A stretch of DNA of 64,000 nt from Linyphia triangularis (lineage: Eukaryota; Arthropoda; Arachnida; Araneae; Linyphiidae), in NCBI GenBank assembly GCA_963978545.1, contig OZ021732.1, forward strand, positions 24,872,688 through 24,936,687, written 5' to 3'. The position numbers and the translations under genes are program-made. The notes beneath the pieces were generated by a model that saw nothing but the letters and a program-made list of their open reading frames with translations, did not search any database and was not told the DNA's origin. This document shows positions 11,010-22,794 of this stretch, piece by piece (within the stretch, counting starts at the first letter, position 1; every line of letters begins with the position of its first letter).

Positions 11010-11640
11010 GTTCTGCATTGTAGAGAAACGTTGGTAGATCATGAACTTACTAGTGTTTCAGGGGGAAAAAAAACACCACCCGACTTTGAACGAGTTGACT
11101 CGAAGTTGAACTAAATCCGATTGCCAAATATTAAGTCAAAACTTACCAAATAACGAGCATTTTTTATGTGGCAATCCACAACTCTAATTTTCATTGAGGA
11201 AACGGTATTTATTCTCTTAAAGCTTAATACTTCCAACTTTTAATAGCGAGCCAAGTTGGCGATAAATATTATATCACTGATGACGTTTTATTTATTGCCA
11301 ACTTGGATGACTTTTAAAAGATGAAAGATTTTGGCTTCAGGAAAGGCAAATCGTCTGCGACCTTCTTAATTGAAAATTAAAGAGCGGTGAGTTATCAGAC
11401 AAAAAAGGGTGTTCATTTTTAGGCAAGTTATGACATAATTGGCAACCATATTTAGTTAAACTCATTCGAAGTCTATTTTTAAATAATTGCGGCCTTTTTT
11501 GCTGCAGCAGACCAGTAGATTCGTGGTCTACTAACATTTCTCTAAATTTTATAAAAAATTCAGAATGAAGCTCAATGAGGTACCTAAGCTTGCAGTCGCC
11601 TCTCAGTCTATTAACATAGTTCAAAATTCCATAATTTCTT
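11010..11640. repeat. foldback repeat R4, copy 2 (long inverted repeat)
   Basis: Two imperfect arms of about 250-300 bp face each other around a hairpin core. The inner arms ccaagttggc (11251-11260) and gccaacttgg (11297-11306) enclose a degenerate version of the TACGTC/GACGTA hairpin seen at 737-776. Outward pairs include ctttgaacgagtt against its complement near 11460, and gtagagaaacgttggtaga against its complement near 11520-11540. The arm shape and the shared core identify it as the same family as 300-780. A 95-codon minus ORF (11337-11624) lies in the right arm; it is interrupted by stops in copy 1, so a gene is unlikely. Confidence 0.65.
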
Positions 11641-12744
11641 AAGCTAAATCCAAAATAACTTTACCAAAAATCGAATTTTTTATAAGAATAACACTTCAAC
11701 AAAGATTAATTTAAAAATTGGGATTTACAAAGAGAATTTATTTACTGAATTCATACTGTTACAAAATAATAAATTCAGTAACTATAGCTTCATTCAAAGT
11801 TTTTTACTTTATATAAATTATTTTCCAAAAATCCCCTTTAATCATAACCGCTTTTTCCTCTTTTACTCCTATCTAAATTGTGTAAGGAAATAAAGACGCC
11901 ATCTATTACAGGACAAAATACATTCAGCAATAATTGCTGCGGGATTGTCTTTGTTATCGAAGCAGCTTCAGTTATTAAACTTTGCCAAGGTTTTTTTCTT
12001 CTTTGCGCTTGCTCATGGGTACTCTCTATCTTAATTAAATATGATAGGGTTTTTAACTTCCCTTTTCTCATGATACCGGATTACGGAAAGCAATCTGAGG
12101 TTTCAGATTTGTTTTCCAGAAACTGCCTCATTTTTAAAGGGAGCCTTTTAAAGGCTATCATTTTTAGTATCATCCTTTGTCGTCGTTTAAAACAATAAAT
12201 TTTTAAGGAGTATTGAATAAGTGAAAGCTTTTCTATAACGTTAAAACAAAATGGGAATTAGGAAACGCATTGTAAATCAAAACAGTTTATGTACGTTGTA
12301 CTTTAATTTACCCTTTTTGATCTTTCCTTTTTATTTACATTATTAAGTGAGGAATATGTCTAATAAGAGAGGAATATGTACAAGTATTATTTCTCTGATT
12401 GAAAATCTTTCTTTATTTGAATAGTTGAAAAGCGAAGGAAAATAAAACTATTTTTTTAAATTTTTTTTATTATTAATTCTTAATCTAATAGCAATATTGA
12501 AAAGTTCCAAACTATATCCTAAGTAGCTAAGTACAGGTGCTTTTAGAGGATTAATACGTAATACTATACTTGATAAAGATATTTGAATGATCTAGTTTCA
12601 AAACAGACAATGTAAAGTAATTAACAAATAAAAAAGTTTTCTTTTAAGTGCAATTGCAACTTATTTAAGTGATTTTGTACATGGATTGACTTTTCATAGT
12701 GTTTGACCAAGAAAACCATCTATTTTGGCCAATGGATGAACTCT
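11641..12744. other. no recognised gene
   Basis: AT-rich sequence. Two overlapping opposite-strand ORFs (11838-12198) have no recognisable motif and no splice context I can defend. Confidence 0.4.
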
Positions 12745-13015
12745 TTTGCCTCTAAAACTAGATAGAATGCGTTGCCATCGACAACGAATCGATCTGCCAA
12801 GTTTCAGATCGATTGGATAATTGCAAGTGAGATAATTATTAATTTAGCGATGCGACAACAGAAGTGTGTATAAAAGCGCCCTTTTACTGACAGCCTCCAA
12901 AACTTGATAAAATGTATTGTCATTGACAACGAATCTTTCAAGCAAGTTTCAGTTTGATTAATTGAAGGCAAGTGGTTAATCAGCAGATTTTAAAACATGC
13001 AAACAAACAAAATCG
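12745..13015 (+). repeat. dispersed repeat R1, two adjacent core copies
   Basis: The R1 core (agaatgc.ttg.catcgaca, then tctgccaagtttca, then gattgg) appears at about 12760-12820 and again, more diverged, at about 12895-12965. It is followed by the R1 3' part (aacaaacaaaatcga). R1 is defined by comparison with 17865-18665, 28670-29225, 46715-46815 and 63878-64000. Confidence 0.65.
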
Positions 13016-14137
13016 AATTTAGTACAAAGCATTAAAATCAGCTTTTTACAGGAGAATGAATTGAAAGGAGAAGGGGGGGGGGGGGGGAAACAGAATTGTT
13101 TAAGTTTTTTTTTTTTTTTTAATGTCGTAGTATAACTAAGCAATTTCAGTCTAATCCTACTAAAGTACACGTTATTTAATCATTAATTAAATATAAATAA
13201 AATTTGCAGGTATAAAATAAAATTTATAACTCAGTTTGGAGTATAACTGCACGTGCACTTGTTGTAAAAGTATCTGATTCAAAAACATCTTCTTCCAATG
13301 ATAATGTGATAAAATGTTATTTAAAATGAAAAAATGCAAGTGAAACAAAATTCAGGAGTTGGTGTGGGGTTAGTTCAAACAAAAACAATAGAATCGACAT
13401 TTTAGAGCATAATAAAATTTATTTCTGGAATTTCTCACTAAAAACATGTTTTTATCCTTAAAGTCCTTAATATAAAACCACATTTTATCATTTTATAAGG
13501 GAAAGAATCCGCTTTTGAATGAAATTCTTTTGCAGCATAAAAATTGGATTTTTCCACCTTGCTGGTTTTGAATTTACGTGGCTTATAATGTATAATCTCA
13601 AAATCTTGGAACGATTTTATGGCAAGATAAAAGTTAATAAAAGGGAGAAAAAAAATGAAAGGCAAATCTTGATCTCCCCTTTACGACAAGAATACAATAT
13701 TATTTAGATGTTCCCCTTTTCTTGCATTTTAAATTAAGAAATAAGTTGTATATAAATTTACGACCATAATTAACATCATTAGCGGGAATTATATAAATTT
13801 TCAGAAACGAATTTTTTACCGTACGACTTTGCCTTGACAGTTTATTTATTTTTATACCGCAAATTTATATGATCTCACATCTTGACGTCATATTATTCCT
13901 CCCCCCCCCCCATCGAAATAACAATACTTTTCTCTGAAAAAGAACGCAATTAAATTGACCTTCACTAAAGTTGTATTTGTTATACTACTGTAATATGAGA
14001 ACTTGATTAGGGTGAAAACTCGGAAATGTATGCTAACCACTAGTTAATTATTACCTCATCTTTGTATATAAAAACTCTTATGAAGCATTAGACCCATTTG
14101 GTCAGCATTTGTTTGCTAACTTGGAAAATTTCTTGAT
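13016..14137. other. no recognised gene; G- and T-runs
   Basis: Contains a G-run of about 16 (from about 13072), a nearby T-run and a C-run near 13902. The short ORFs at 13438-13707 on both strands overlap each other and show no family features. Confidence 0.45.
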
Positions 14138-14280
14138 GTCATCCCTACGTCAAAGTCAACTGCAATATTCGAGGGAAAAAGGAAATATGCATTGATTGGG
14201 TAATGGAATGTAAAAATTACAATGTTGTCTTTAAAGATGAATTGTGATTGTTCACAAGCATGTTGCTTTATGCCGGAGCT
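14138..14280 (+). repeat. dispersed repeat R2, copy 1
   Basis: Shares ctacgtcaaagtcaactgc, then gcattgattgggtaatggaa, then aattgtgattgttcacaag with the copies at 16485, 17020 and 45115 (minus). Every copy keeps a TACGTCA-like (or ACATCACA) motif at its left edge and one or two gattgg (inverted CCAAT) motifs. Confidence 0.6.
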
Positions 14281-16484
14281 ATGTATTATTTTTTGCTCAA
14301 TTTCTGGTTTCTAGACAAAATATAGTAACATAAATACGAAAGTTGACTAATTTTTCTTAAGTTTAAATAGGAGTTATCCAATTAAAAAAATATTAAATGC
14401 ATTTTTCTAACGATTCCTTTAAAACAAAAGAGAAGAATCTAAAATAAGATTCAGAATGTTTTTGTTATTGAAAATAGTAAAACAAGATACAAGTATATTT
14501 TTCATTATTATTCAGTAATTTATAAATTTACTATACATACAAAAATAAGCTTCTTTTACTAAAATACGGTGAGATTTTTGCTAGCGATTTTCACCAATTG
14601 CTGAATTGGTGCGATTTTATTAATAAACATCACCAACCATTAAACTTTCTAAAATCCGATTTTAATTAAGTTAAAAAAAAAATTGCATCGAAAGATTCTA
14701 ATGTTTGCTCGTTCATGTGATTTTCAAATATTAAATACCAATAATATATTAAGAAATTAGAAAATATTAGTGCAGTGACTTGTGTTGAAATGACGATTTA
14801 TTGTTGTTAGCATTATAACTTTTATTAAAATTCTAACCCAACATATTTACCACAAAGAGAGTAGTGGTTTTATATCCATACGCTATCAGACTGCTTGATT
14901 ATCAAATTTGTTTAAAAAAAAAAAAAAATGCAGAAAAAGTTTACTTTATGTTTCTATCTTTGTTATCATACAGACGGGTTTGAAAGACAATGTCAAACTC
15001 GTTATAAAGGTCGGAAATTGTAGTCATTAAAACCAGCGGGCGACCATCCCCAAATTATGTAATGCACAAGGAGTGATCTGAAGGAACTGTTTCGATTGTC
15101 CTATTTGACCCTTTTTTTTTTTTTTTTTTTTACATAGTTAAGGAATGCATTAAGGAAGAGGAAGAGTTATCCAATGGTTTTACAAGCAGTCAAGCACTAA
15201 TTTTTAAGCGATTCAGGCTACTTTTTAGCAATTGTCTTTGCATGCACTCGAAGTGTCTTTTTTTTTAATACTATTCTTTAAAAACTATCAGTTAAACATA
15301 AGTGAAATAATTGTTCCTTCATTGAAAAAAATGTCTGATCCTAGTTTGCATGTATAGTTTCTAAATTATAGCAAATACATTTTATGTTTATCGCTTGGTT
15401 TTTTTTTATTTTATTTAAATGATAATGATTTTACAACCCTACTAACCCGATTACTTTTATTTCCAAATGATAATTTTTTCTTTAAATTTCTCTGAGCAAC
15501 TCCGAGCTATAATTTAAATTTGGTTTGCTTTAATCTTAAAGCATTAAAGTTAATTTACAAGATTTTATTTTATATTTCAAAGAGGAGTTTATTCTAGCAT
15601 TGCATTTACATTGGGCAAAAAACCTAACATAAAATAAAGTTACGTAACATTTCGAAACTATTCGTATGAAAACTGGCTACCACAAACCTTGTAGACGTTA
15701 TTCTTCGTTTAACAGCTCTAGAACTTGTTCCCCATATTGAGATGGTATCATAAAAAAAGATGTAAAACATTACCTCCATCTTAAAGAGTTAAACCAATGT
15801 ATGTCTAAAACTATTAAAATTTTAGAAATATACTGGGATTTCATCCACTGAAGTATTCTATAATTTTGTTAATCATCACATTTAAATCAAGGCTGGGAGC
15901 AAGATCGAAAACCTTCATTTCAGAAATAGTTTTCATAATTATTGAAAAACTTTGCATGTATTTGTCGATTGTCTAGTTGTGTTAATGACAATAATAATTT
16001 TAAGTAGTAATTTTGATGATGTAAACTTTTAATTTAGGCATGTTCTATTTTATATATTAAGTGAGTAATCTTCATTGTGTAAATAAAATTAAAACATATG
16101 GAATCCGTATTATGATAAAAACCTTAAATGAACAAGAAAACGTTTCCTCAAATCTGCAACAATGTTATGCTCGAAGGTTCTTCTAAACACGTTTTTTAGT
16201 TAATGTGAAGTTCATTCGTATGCGACAAGCACTTTTAAAAAAAAAAGTTCTTATTGACATATTATCTTATAATTCTTCCTGTAATCAGTTTCTAATTCCA
16301 ATATCAAATAACAAATGCGGAAAACGATAAATGCATACTTCATCTTTATCCTTTCTCGATTTTTTCTGTTTTTAAGATAAATTTTCCGAAAGAAACAGTC
16401 AAGTCCAGTATATGTAAAATAAGAATTTTAAGATGATGCTGGTGAATAGTTCTTTTAAACTTTGAAAATAAAATGGGGTTTATG
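14281..16484. other. no recognised gene
   Basis: Very AT-rich, with poly-A (about 14913) and poly-T (about 15113) tracts. I found no ORF worth reporting and no repeat pair. Confidence 0.5.
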
Positions 16485-16665
16485 TATGGTTACGTCACAG
16501 TCAACTGCTATGTTCTGGAGTAAATGAAGTGTGTATTGTGATTGGATAACGGAATGTTTAAAAAAAATCGAATTTGATTTGAAAGGTTTATTGTAACTGG
16601 TCATAAGAATTTTGCCATATCATGCAATCCCACTCAAGATAACGACTTACATAAGGTATAATATT
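16485..16665 (+). repeat. dispersed repeat R2, copy 2
   Basis: Begins tggttacgtcacagtcaact, continues tattgtgattggataacgg and ttgtaactggtcataag, and ends in the block aatcccactcaagataacga. The minus copy at 45115-45310 matches over the same extent, giving a unit of roughly 180-200 bp. Confidence 0.65.
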
Positions 16666-16835
16666 TTCAATCGATATAGATAAACAACTAAATAGCAGGT
16701 CATTTAGTGGACAAAAAAAAAAAAAAAAAAAAACCACGGATTACCGAGGGTTAAAAATAAAATTTGGGTTGTGCACAGCAGAAATGTCAATAGTAGATAT
16801 TAAGTAGTAATAATGTGCAAAAAAAAATAGCTACT
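16666..16835 (-). repeat. dispersed repeat R5, partial copy
   Basis: The stretch tcgatatagataaacaact, then a poly-A tract, then aataaaatttgggttgtgca and gaaatgtcaatagtagat is the reverse complement of the right half of the TIR element at 58361-58710. Only one end is preserved here. Confidence 0.6.
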
Positions 16836-17019
16836 GATATTTTCCAGAGATCAAAAGCAAATAATAAATTTTCTTCTTAAAATTTAAAGTCATTGTACAA
16901 AGGAATCGAGAACATTTTACATAAAAATATTCGAACACGAATTATAGGTTTATTTTAACATTAGGCCGCATTTTAATTCGTATTATTCTATTTCGAAAAG
17001 TTCATAATCCATTGAAGTT

Positions 17020-17155
17020 AATGCATGGCCACATCACAGTTAACTGCTACAAGCGAGAGGAAAACGAAATGGTCATTGTGATTGGCTAAAGTGAAAATTC
17101 GAATTTAGTTTTGAATGTTCATTGGTTATCCGTCAAAAGCCTTTTACAAGTTGTT
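17020..17155 (+). repeat. dispersed repeat R2, copy 3
   Basis: Shares atggccacatcacagttaac, tcattgtgattggctaaagt and ttcattggttatccgtcaaa with the other R2 copies, but is more diverged. It lies about 350 bp downstream of copy 2 in the same orientation. Confidence 0.55.
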
Positions 17156-17864
17156 GCAAAACGATGAAACAACACTAAAAGTAATGCCTTTATAAGTGTC
17201 CATCGCATTATTTTCCCTTCTCTCTTCCAATATTGGGATAAGTTAACGCTTCAACATCTTTTTTCTTTTGTTAAGACTGCATTATTATCCATTTATTATT
17301 CTATTTCACTCAGACAAACAGCCGAATGAGCATGTGTTCTAATGGAAGCGAAAGTTTCTTAAGAGAAAAAAGCAAAACTCATTTGCTTTTCATTTCAGTT
17401 CGTGTTTCCCAATAAGATAACTTGAATACTGATGGTCGGTTCTGTGTGAAATCAGTAGAGTATTACTCAATTCTAAAACAATTCTACCACTACTTTTCAA
17501 AAAAATAAATAAATAAACAACTGCTCTCAAAATACAATAGGCAATATTTCAATGACAAACAACACCCGTAAAAGAAGTTCAATCATCCTAACAGCCTTTA
17601 TTTTTTTAAAGAGATGACATGGAAGACCGTATGGTTGTTTTTCAAGGTTTTATAAGAAGTATTTGATTCTTTATAGCGCGGTTGTAAAGGTTTCTAGGTT
17701 TACAATTTCATGGAGGATTTAATATATCTAATAAAATATATCATTAATATTTTCAAAAAATTTGGTTGAAATGAATACGTTAGTCGATTTAAAAGTATTT
17801 ATGTTGAATAAAATACACGACAATCAACTCCAGCTTCCAAGGTTATTTTACAGCAAGAAATAAT
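17156..17864. other. no recognised feature
   Basis: AT-rich sequence without a supportable ORF, RNA gene or repeat. Confidence 0.5.
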
Positions 17865-18665
17865 ATAATCTCTAAAAATGTTTTTAATCATTTATATGCA
17901 TTGCCAATTTCTATATTCATTAACAAAGCACCGTTTCCGTTGCCAGCGTGTGCTAGTTGTTAGCATCTAATTTTAAGTATTATAAACATCTCTATCAGCA
18001 AAATATGCGGTACTCTACTTTTCAAAATTTATTCTTTAAAAATGAATATGAATTTATGCCCTCACATCTAAATATCTTTTATTTATTCCGATTAAAACAA
18101 TTTTATAATTTATTTATTAAAACAATTTTGGCAAAGGAAAGAGTTTCTTCAATGGTCGGTTAACTGCTGTTTCAGCGGGTTTGGATGAAGGTTTGGCACG
18201 TTTTTTCCACCGGTCGAACTTTACTTTCTCAGAAGGTTATGATAAAATAGAGAACTCGTCCTCAAACTCAATAAAATTTTTATTAAAAATAATTAAAAAG
18301 AACGCATCTCTATCCAGTACACAACGAGAGTGGCAGACGTGCTGACAACTCTTTAAATATAACAAGTAAACAGTAATAGTTACAGAATATCTTTAGGTTC
18401 GGTTAAAGTTCAAGCTCCGGAGAGATCCTGCCACAACGGCAAGTTGGTTTATTACTATTTCTTAAAAGTGACTTTTTAGTGACAGTGACAGCCGCAAAAA
18501 TTTGATAGAATGCATTGTCTTTGACATCGAATCTATCTGCCAAGTTCCAGTCCGATTGGTTGACGGCAAAGGGGTTAATTAGAACTTGGAAGATTTTCCC
18601 GCCATCGACATACCCAATCACACACACACAAAATCGAAGTAAACATAAAGGATTTAAAAATGAGA
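17865..18665 (+). repeat. dispersed repeat R1, long copy with internal extra segment
   Basis: The left part (17865-18195: tatatgcattgccaattt, cttcaatggtcggtt, then gtttggatgaagg) and right part (18430-18665: cggcaagttggtttattact, tgacagtgacagcc, tctgccaagttccag, then aaaatcgaag) are both collinear with the reverse complement of 28670-29225. The approximately 235 bp between them (18196-18430) has no match in that copy, so it is an insertion here or a deletion there. The minus ORF at 18403-18675 lies inside the repeat and is not taken as a gene. Confidence 0.75.
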
Positions 18666-18771
18666 AATAGATCAATGAAGGATGGGGGTAATGTTGTAGA
18701 GAGAAAGACTAGAGAATAACAAGATATGAGGACTTATTTATAAGACTTAAATAATCATTTGAGGTTGATTA

Positions 18772-18920
18772 GTCAAACCTCATTAACGCGAAATCGATGG
18801 GGCTGCCGAAATTGTTCGCGTTAAACGAATTAATTAACGTTAAGTTTTAAGTACGGATAATTGCTTTTACTTTGCGTTAAACAAGATTTCATGTTAAGCG
18901 ATTTCGTGTTAACGGGGTTT

Positions 18921-18923
<3 letters not shown>
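18772..18923. mobile_element. 152-bp MITE with TA target sites (pogo/Tigger-like ends)
   Basis: Left end gtcaaacctcattaacgcga and the complement of the right end (gtcaaaccccgttaacacga) form TIRs of about 26 bp. TA dinucleotides flank both (18770-18771 and 18924-18925). The interior keeps further gttaa motifs. TA targets and TIRs of this style fit a Tc1/mariner-related, pogo-like MITE. That class is from memory. No transposase is encoded. Confidence 0.75.

Positions 18924-18998
<75 letters not shown>
18924..18998 (+). repeat. (TA)n microsatellite
   Basis: About 37 uninterrupted TA units start exactly at the right target site of the MITE. The ORFs through it on both strands encode only alternating Tyr-Ile and are artefacts. 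Confidence 0.95.
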
Positions 18999-19001
<3 letters not shown>

Positions 19002-19127
19002 ACATTTTGCGAAGATTTAATATTAAAAAGTACCTATAGAAAAAATATATACTATTTGGATTTGGATACTTTTGATTTATATTAATAGAAGTCAATTTTA
19101 AGTTAATGGGAGATACCAATATATTTA

Positions 19128-19340
19128 ATACTAGCTGCGTGGCCATAAGTTGCGGAGACCAGTCATTGTGTCTAGATCCCAGCTCTTGATGCTTAGCTAG
19201 CTGAAAAGTTCGTGCCACACAAACCCGCTCGTGGAAAAGTTTATTGGTACGTAAGCACAGGCTCGCTTTCATCGTTGAAAGGTTCATTGCTGCAAAAACA
19301 TAATCTGTTTTTGCTCGCTAAAAGGTTCATTTCTACGTAT
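19128..19340 (+). repeat. dispersed repeat R6, copy 1 (possible old SINE)
   Basis: Starts tagctgcgtggccataagtt and later has aaaggttcattgctgc. The same order occurs at 57660-57775 (gctgtgtggccaagcgttgc, then aaacggttcattgctacgca). The gtggccaagcgttg block resembles a tRNA A-box, so an old tRNA-derived SINE is possible, but no B-box was identified. Confidence 0.4.
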
Positions 19341-19750
19341 CCTCCCCCCTTATCCTTTGAGAATATTTTAACATTCTGTTTCTGAAAATCAAAATTAGAA
19401 GGCTAGAACTACTTATGTTGAAAATTTCAGAGTTAACGTTCATTGAAAGACACTGTAAAGAAATTTTTAGAAATAAAGAAAAATAATTAAGTAAAACTAA
19501 TTAAAATTTTAATATTCTATTCGTCAAAAGCATAATTAGAAAACCAAAACTAATGTTGAGTATTTTAGAGCATTACGTATATTAGAGAAGCCGCTTTGTA
19601 AAAAAAAAAAAAAGAGAGAGAGAGAATTTCCCTGGAAATGGACTCCTAGATGATGGTACAATAGACACACAGCCATAGACTCCTTGTTTTATTATTATAC
19701 ATTTGTTTTGAATAAGAAAGAAACTCATAGTCTTCCGCAGATATTCTGAG

Positions 19751-20820
19751 CAGGGTTGGTATGGTTTAAACCAATTCGTTTAAACCAAATTGTTTTTTTC
19801 TCAAAAAAAGTTTTTTTTTTTTTTTTAAGAATAATTAAAATTGTATTTTCATTTATTTATAATTAGATTTTTTAAATTATTTGATGTTGTAAATAACTTC
19901 TACTTTTAACCAAAAGTTTTCCATTCCAAAGATATCTTTTTCAAAAGGAATTTTACTTCAAAAGCAAGTACAGCAAATGTTGAGAGAATTTTTTCTTTTT
20001 TTGGACCTGTGCAATAAAAATTGCGAAACAGCCTGGGTTTAAAAATAACTGCAAAACTTGCTTTTTTGTTCAAAATGTTAAATCCTAAACTTGTTTTCAA
20101 ATGGAATAAAAAATATAAAAGCATTTAGTTTTTCTTTCTATTAACTTTCTAGAAAATAAATTAACTAAATGAAAGATCTACATTTTTGGTATATTCGTCT
20201 GATGTTTTGTAAATGAAAAATTATACGAATATTATAGATAGAATAAGTTCTAACATATTTTAAAATAAATCTTATAAATAAAGACTTTCAAAGTATTTAT
20301 AAGTATCAACAATAAGTTTTTATATTAATGTAACGGATCTATTAATGTTTTATAATTATTTAAAATTAAATTATTGGCTGAATTTTAAATTATTCCTAAA
20401 ATAGAGGTTTTGTGCTTTAACAATATTTTTCTAAATCTTAAAAATATCATTTTGTTCAACTTATCATCATTACTGACGAATTTATGAGCAATATTTCATG
20501 TATTGTGCAGTAAACAATAACTATTGTATTATATTGGTACACATTGGATTTATAAAATTGCATCTCTAAATATAATATTAAAATTTAATATGATTTGAAA
20601 GTCCACATAAGTAACAATTGCTTATTTATTTAGTTTAAATTGTTTTCAGAAGGAATATTATTTGTTATTTGAACATTAATTATTTTAGTTAATGTCAAAT
20701 TTTATTTATAAATATGTGTACATGTCATTAGAAAAGGATTTTTTTGTTAGAAAACCCGGTTTAAACCAAAAATCCTGGTTTAAACAATATTTTTTTGGTT
20801 TTGGTTTTGGTCCAACCCTG
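19751..20820 (+). mobile_element. hAT-type DNA transposon, decayed, with perfect 8-bp TSD
   Basis: Termini CAGGGTTGG (19751) and CCAACCCTG (20820) are exact inverted repeats. The 8-bp sequence attctgag is duplicated perfectly outside them (19743-19750 and 20821-20828). CAGGG-type ends and 8-bp duplications are hallmarks of hAT elements. The subterminal regions hold repeated gtttaaac palindromes on both sides, probably transposase-binding repeats. The interior encodes a relic of the transposase C-terminus (19958-20128). At 1070 bp the element is internally deleted. The next 330 bp or so (20829-21152) holds nothing I recognise. Confidence 0.92.
19958..20128 (+). pseudogene. hAT transposase C-terminal dimerisation domain relic
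   Basis: In one frame the DNA reads SKASTANVERIFSFFGPVQ, a stop, then KLRNSLGLKITAKLAFLFK and a short lysine-rich tail ending at a TAG. The order A-S-T-A-x-V-E-R-x-F-S, then K-x-R-N-x-L-x-x-x-x-x-x-K-L is the conserved core of the hAT dimerisation domain, which holds transposase subunits together and lies at the extreme C-terminus of the protein. The single in-frame stop falls just before the KLRN block. No upstream catalytic segment survives, so the copy cannot make a working enzyme. It lies within a hAT element with matching ends and duplication, which confirms the assignment from independent evidence. Confidence 0.85.
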
Positions 20821-21160
20821 ATTCTGAGAGAGATAACCCTCCTTTTTTTTAATAACATATAATTATCCCTCCGGTAAAGGCAGGACTATCTTCAGGGAGG
20901 AACTACATAATTCATACTATCATTTGCATTAATTATGATTTCATTACGCTTCTTTAATATTGTAAAATAACTTTCATTTTACTCTAAAAGAATAAGCAAA
21001 TTATGCGCATAAATATGAAGCTCTGAAGGATTAATCCATGGCCATTAACCTTCTGGGAAATAAAACAATAATCGACTGCTTTAATAAACAAAAGCAATAT
21101 GCACCAAGCTGTGATATAACATTTTATCATTGAAATGGAGATTGTATTATGTGTTGATAA

Positions 21161-21421
21161 CAGGGTGGCCACAAAATTCCAGAAAAAAGGTTCAGTGATA
21201 ATTCCCCGATAGGTTTCTAAAAAATACCATGATTTTACAGCAAACTTTTTTAAAAATTCCCCCAATTTTTACAAATGTGTAGACACCCTAATCAAAGAGA
21301 ACGTGCATGATTAAAGAGATAATACGCCTATTTTTACTTTCAATAACTCATATGTATATATACTTACGTTTATGAAAGTGTAGGATTCGGTCAAAAAAAA
21401 AAAAAAAAAAAAAAAAAAATC

Positions 21422-21455
<34 letters not shown>

Positions 21456-22193
21456 ATTTCTCCACGTTTTGGAACACCCTGATTTAAGAAAAATGAGCTA
21501 GAAAAAATGTCTGTCTATCTGTGGTCAGCATAACTCCCGAACAAATTGACCTACGATGTTCAAATTCGGTGTGCTGGTTGGTGGTAGCCATGGGACCTAC
21601 CATTAAGGTTTTCGTCAAAATTGCGCATGCGCATAAGGTAGCTGCCATTGAAAAAATCACGTTTTTTAGTAATTGCTAAGAAACGGCTCTAACGATTTTG
21701 TCCAAAATCACCATGGTAAGGTGTTGTAAACATTCCCAACTCCGAAATTCCCGTAAAAATGCTTTAAGGGCGTAAAAAGTTGAAAAACGTAAGCCTTTAA
21801 CACAGTGTTCTATTTCCTTGAGCATACCTCATCAACGATAATTTTTTTCTCCTCCAAAATCATCATTTTTGCGCAAATTGACATCAGTATTATAGTGTAA
21901 TCGAAAGTTGCGCGATGTTCCACACCCCTATTTTTTTTTTAAATCTCTTTGGTGACAATGAAAAGTTTAAATTATTCCATAACATTACACTTCTAACGAT
22001 TACCATCACGGTTCTTCGGGTAAATGCCACCAAAATATGTATGAACGGGGAAACGTATCTTCAAAACAATCATAGAAAATTTCCCTGATTTTCGTGAAAT
22101 TAAAAAAAAATTCCCTGACATTTCTATGATTTTTTTCAGAATCCTCTGACATTTCTCTGCATCCCAGGTTTTCCAGGTTCTGTAGCCACTCTG
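21161..22193. mobile_element. hAT-like non-autonomous element (CAGGGTGGCCACA ends)
   Basis: The left end cagggtggccaca and the complement of the right end (cagagtggctaca) are imperfect 13-bp TIRs. The flanking 8-mers gttgataa (21153-21160) and gatgataa (22194-22201) match at 7 of 8 positions. Ends and duplication length both fit hAT. Subterminal sequence repeats aaattccctga/tttctatga-like motifs. The interior holds a large A27-tcga-T29 palindrome (about 21393-21453) and the R3 repeat (21455-21935). No transposase remains. Confidence 0.75.
21455..21935 (-). repeat. dispersed repeat R3 inside the hAT-like element
   Basis: The block tttgcatttctccacgtttt, gtctgtctatctgtggtcag, cataactcccga matches the reverse complement of 27290-27385. 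The right block (gttgcgcgatgttccacacc) matches the reverse complement of 39880-39945. R3 may be part of the hAT-like family whose other copies are fragmentary. Confidence 0.55.
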
Positions 22194-22201
22194 GATGATA
22201 A

Positions 22202-22794
22202 CAAAACACTTGTTTATGTTTTGATTTGTTTAATGGAAGAAGGAAATATTCCTTAATTTAATTTGCTTCTGATGTTTCGCCAACCAAAGTAATGGAGGAG
22301 TGAATTTTCTTTAAAATTACATTTACATTCTTAGTATAAAAGAAATGTATTAGGTTATTATTAAAAGTGGTTAATTTTACCAAATTATCTTTAATAACTA
22401 TAGTAATGAAATTTTAGTCTTGTTTTCTAGTGTTATTGACGATATTCTTATAGGAAATTTTGAAAAGAAGTGTACCTGGATATACAGAGCAATTATAATA
22501 AAAATTTATCTTTAAAAAAAAAAAAAAAAAAAAGACGAGTGACCATTCCGAGTTGATTAAAGTTTAACTTCCAAAGACAAGCTGTAAAAAAGAATCATTC
22601 TTCAGAATGGCATGATATTTAACCTGGATATTGGCAAAGAACGGAGAAAGAGTATGATATAAGAAAGAAAAAAAAATAGTTTGAATTTTTTTTTTCTTAT
22701 GTCATGTTAATTCCCCTTTCTTCATGTATATTTAGGTTCAATTTCTGTTCATTCTAATCAGTGTCTTTTTTACAGCTTTTTAAAAATTGAACAA
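22202..22794. other. no recognised feature
   Basis: AT-rich, with a poly-A tract near 22512. No ORF, RNA gene or repeat was supported. Confidence 0.5.

Noticed and set aside
18861..19287. ORFs through the (TA)n tract on both strands
   Set aside because: Translations are alternating Tyr-Ile runs from the microsatellite.
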